NCBI GenBank assembly: GCA_947378845.1
Contig: CANCLQ010000038.1
Span: 1 to 6,023 of the forward strand
Source of the DNA: Opitutia bacterium
GTDB lineage: Bacteria > Verrucomicrobiota > Verrucomicrobiia > Opitutales > UBA953
Direction of reading: 5' to 3'
Length of the DNA stretch: 6,023 nt
Of the stretch, positions 5,855-6,023 are shown in pieces. The stretch's first letter is position 1. Each line of letters begins with the position of its first letter. The notes beneath the pieces were generated by a model. It made no database searches, was not told the DNA's origin, and saw nothing but the letters and a program-made list of their open reading frames with translations. A program made the position numbers and the translations under genes.

Positions 5855-6023
5855 GCGCGGTAACGACCTTGGGGATCATAGATCCACCATGCGTCGAAAG
5901 GATTGGAAAGCGCAGGTAACTCCATGATGAGTTTCCCTTGTGCATCCACGCGCGAGGTGATGCCTGAAATTTCATTCTGAGCCGAAGCCTTTGGAGGCAA
6001 TGTCGCCAAAGGAGGAACAGGTG
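5848..6023 (-). CDS. C-terminal end of an unrecognised protein, 5'-truncated by window edge
   Basis: On the minus strand a frame is open from the window edge to the TAA at 5848-5850, giving 57 residues with no start codon inside the window that must be used. It begins with a Pro/Ala-rich stretch (PVPPLATLPPKASAQ), continues with SGITSRVDAQGKL and ends with NPFDAWWIYDPQGRYRAR. The composition looks like real protein, with a low-complexity linker followed by a short Trp/Tyr-rich, basic end. A second minus-strand frame is also open over this stretch, but its translation is rich in scattered Trp, Cys, His and Arg and looks random; the plus strand is full of stops. I do not recognise the family. 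The Pro-rich part followed by a compact end might suit an envelope protein, but that is a guess. Its stop lies 3 nt from that of prc, convergently. Confidence 0.6.
   Translation of the reverse strand, partial: PVPPLATLPPKASAQNEISGITSRVDAQGKLIMELPALSNPFDAWWIYDPQGRYRAR

Noticed and set aside
5841..6023. Alternative minus-strand frame ending in TAG at 5841-5843
   Set aside because: It is open to the edge, but its translation is rich in scattered Trp, Cys, His and Arg and would overlap the prc stop; the frame ending at 5848 is more protein-like.

Overview
The window reads as an ordinary chromosomal stretch of a Gram-negative bacterium. The evidence is a signal-peptide-bearing Tsp/Prc-type periplasmic protease, a MATE exporter, a six-helix rhomboid with a short cytosolic tail domain, and starts that mostly lack Shine-Dalgarno sequences. 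The protein style suggests the Verrucomicrobiota (perhaps Opitutales), but that is an impression from the sequences, not a tested assignment. No tRNA, rRNA, CRISPR array, insertion sequence or phage gene was seen.

Left part (1-640, + strand): the 3' part of rplU (ribosomal protein L21) and a complete rpmA (L27), 19 bp apart, closed by a strong hairpin terminator with an 11-bp perfect stem and a U-rich tail. The GTPase gene obgE, often found after rpmA, is not here. Next (652-1983, - strand) comes a convergent MATE-family multidrug/Na+-type exporter with its key acidic membrane residues intact. A 94-bp divergent intergenic region separates it from the next unit.

Right part (2078-5844, + strand): three tightly packed co-directional genes with gaps of 12 and 5 nt. 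They encode a ClpP-type cytosolic serine protease with an unusual acidic N terminus, a rhomboid intramembrane serine protease, and a Tsp/Prc periplasmic serine protease. Together they put one serine protease in each compartment (cytosol, membrane, periplasm), probably on one transcript. The run ends at a 3-nt convergent junction with the 3' end of an unrecognised minus-strand gene that leaves the window.

The most interesting points are the three-compartment protease cluster and the divergent ClpP. The ClpP keeps its catalytic triad but lacks the usual axial-loop sequence and has altered residues where Clp ATPases normally dock. I did not find clear evidence of a wholly new biological system.
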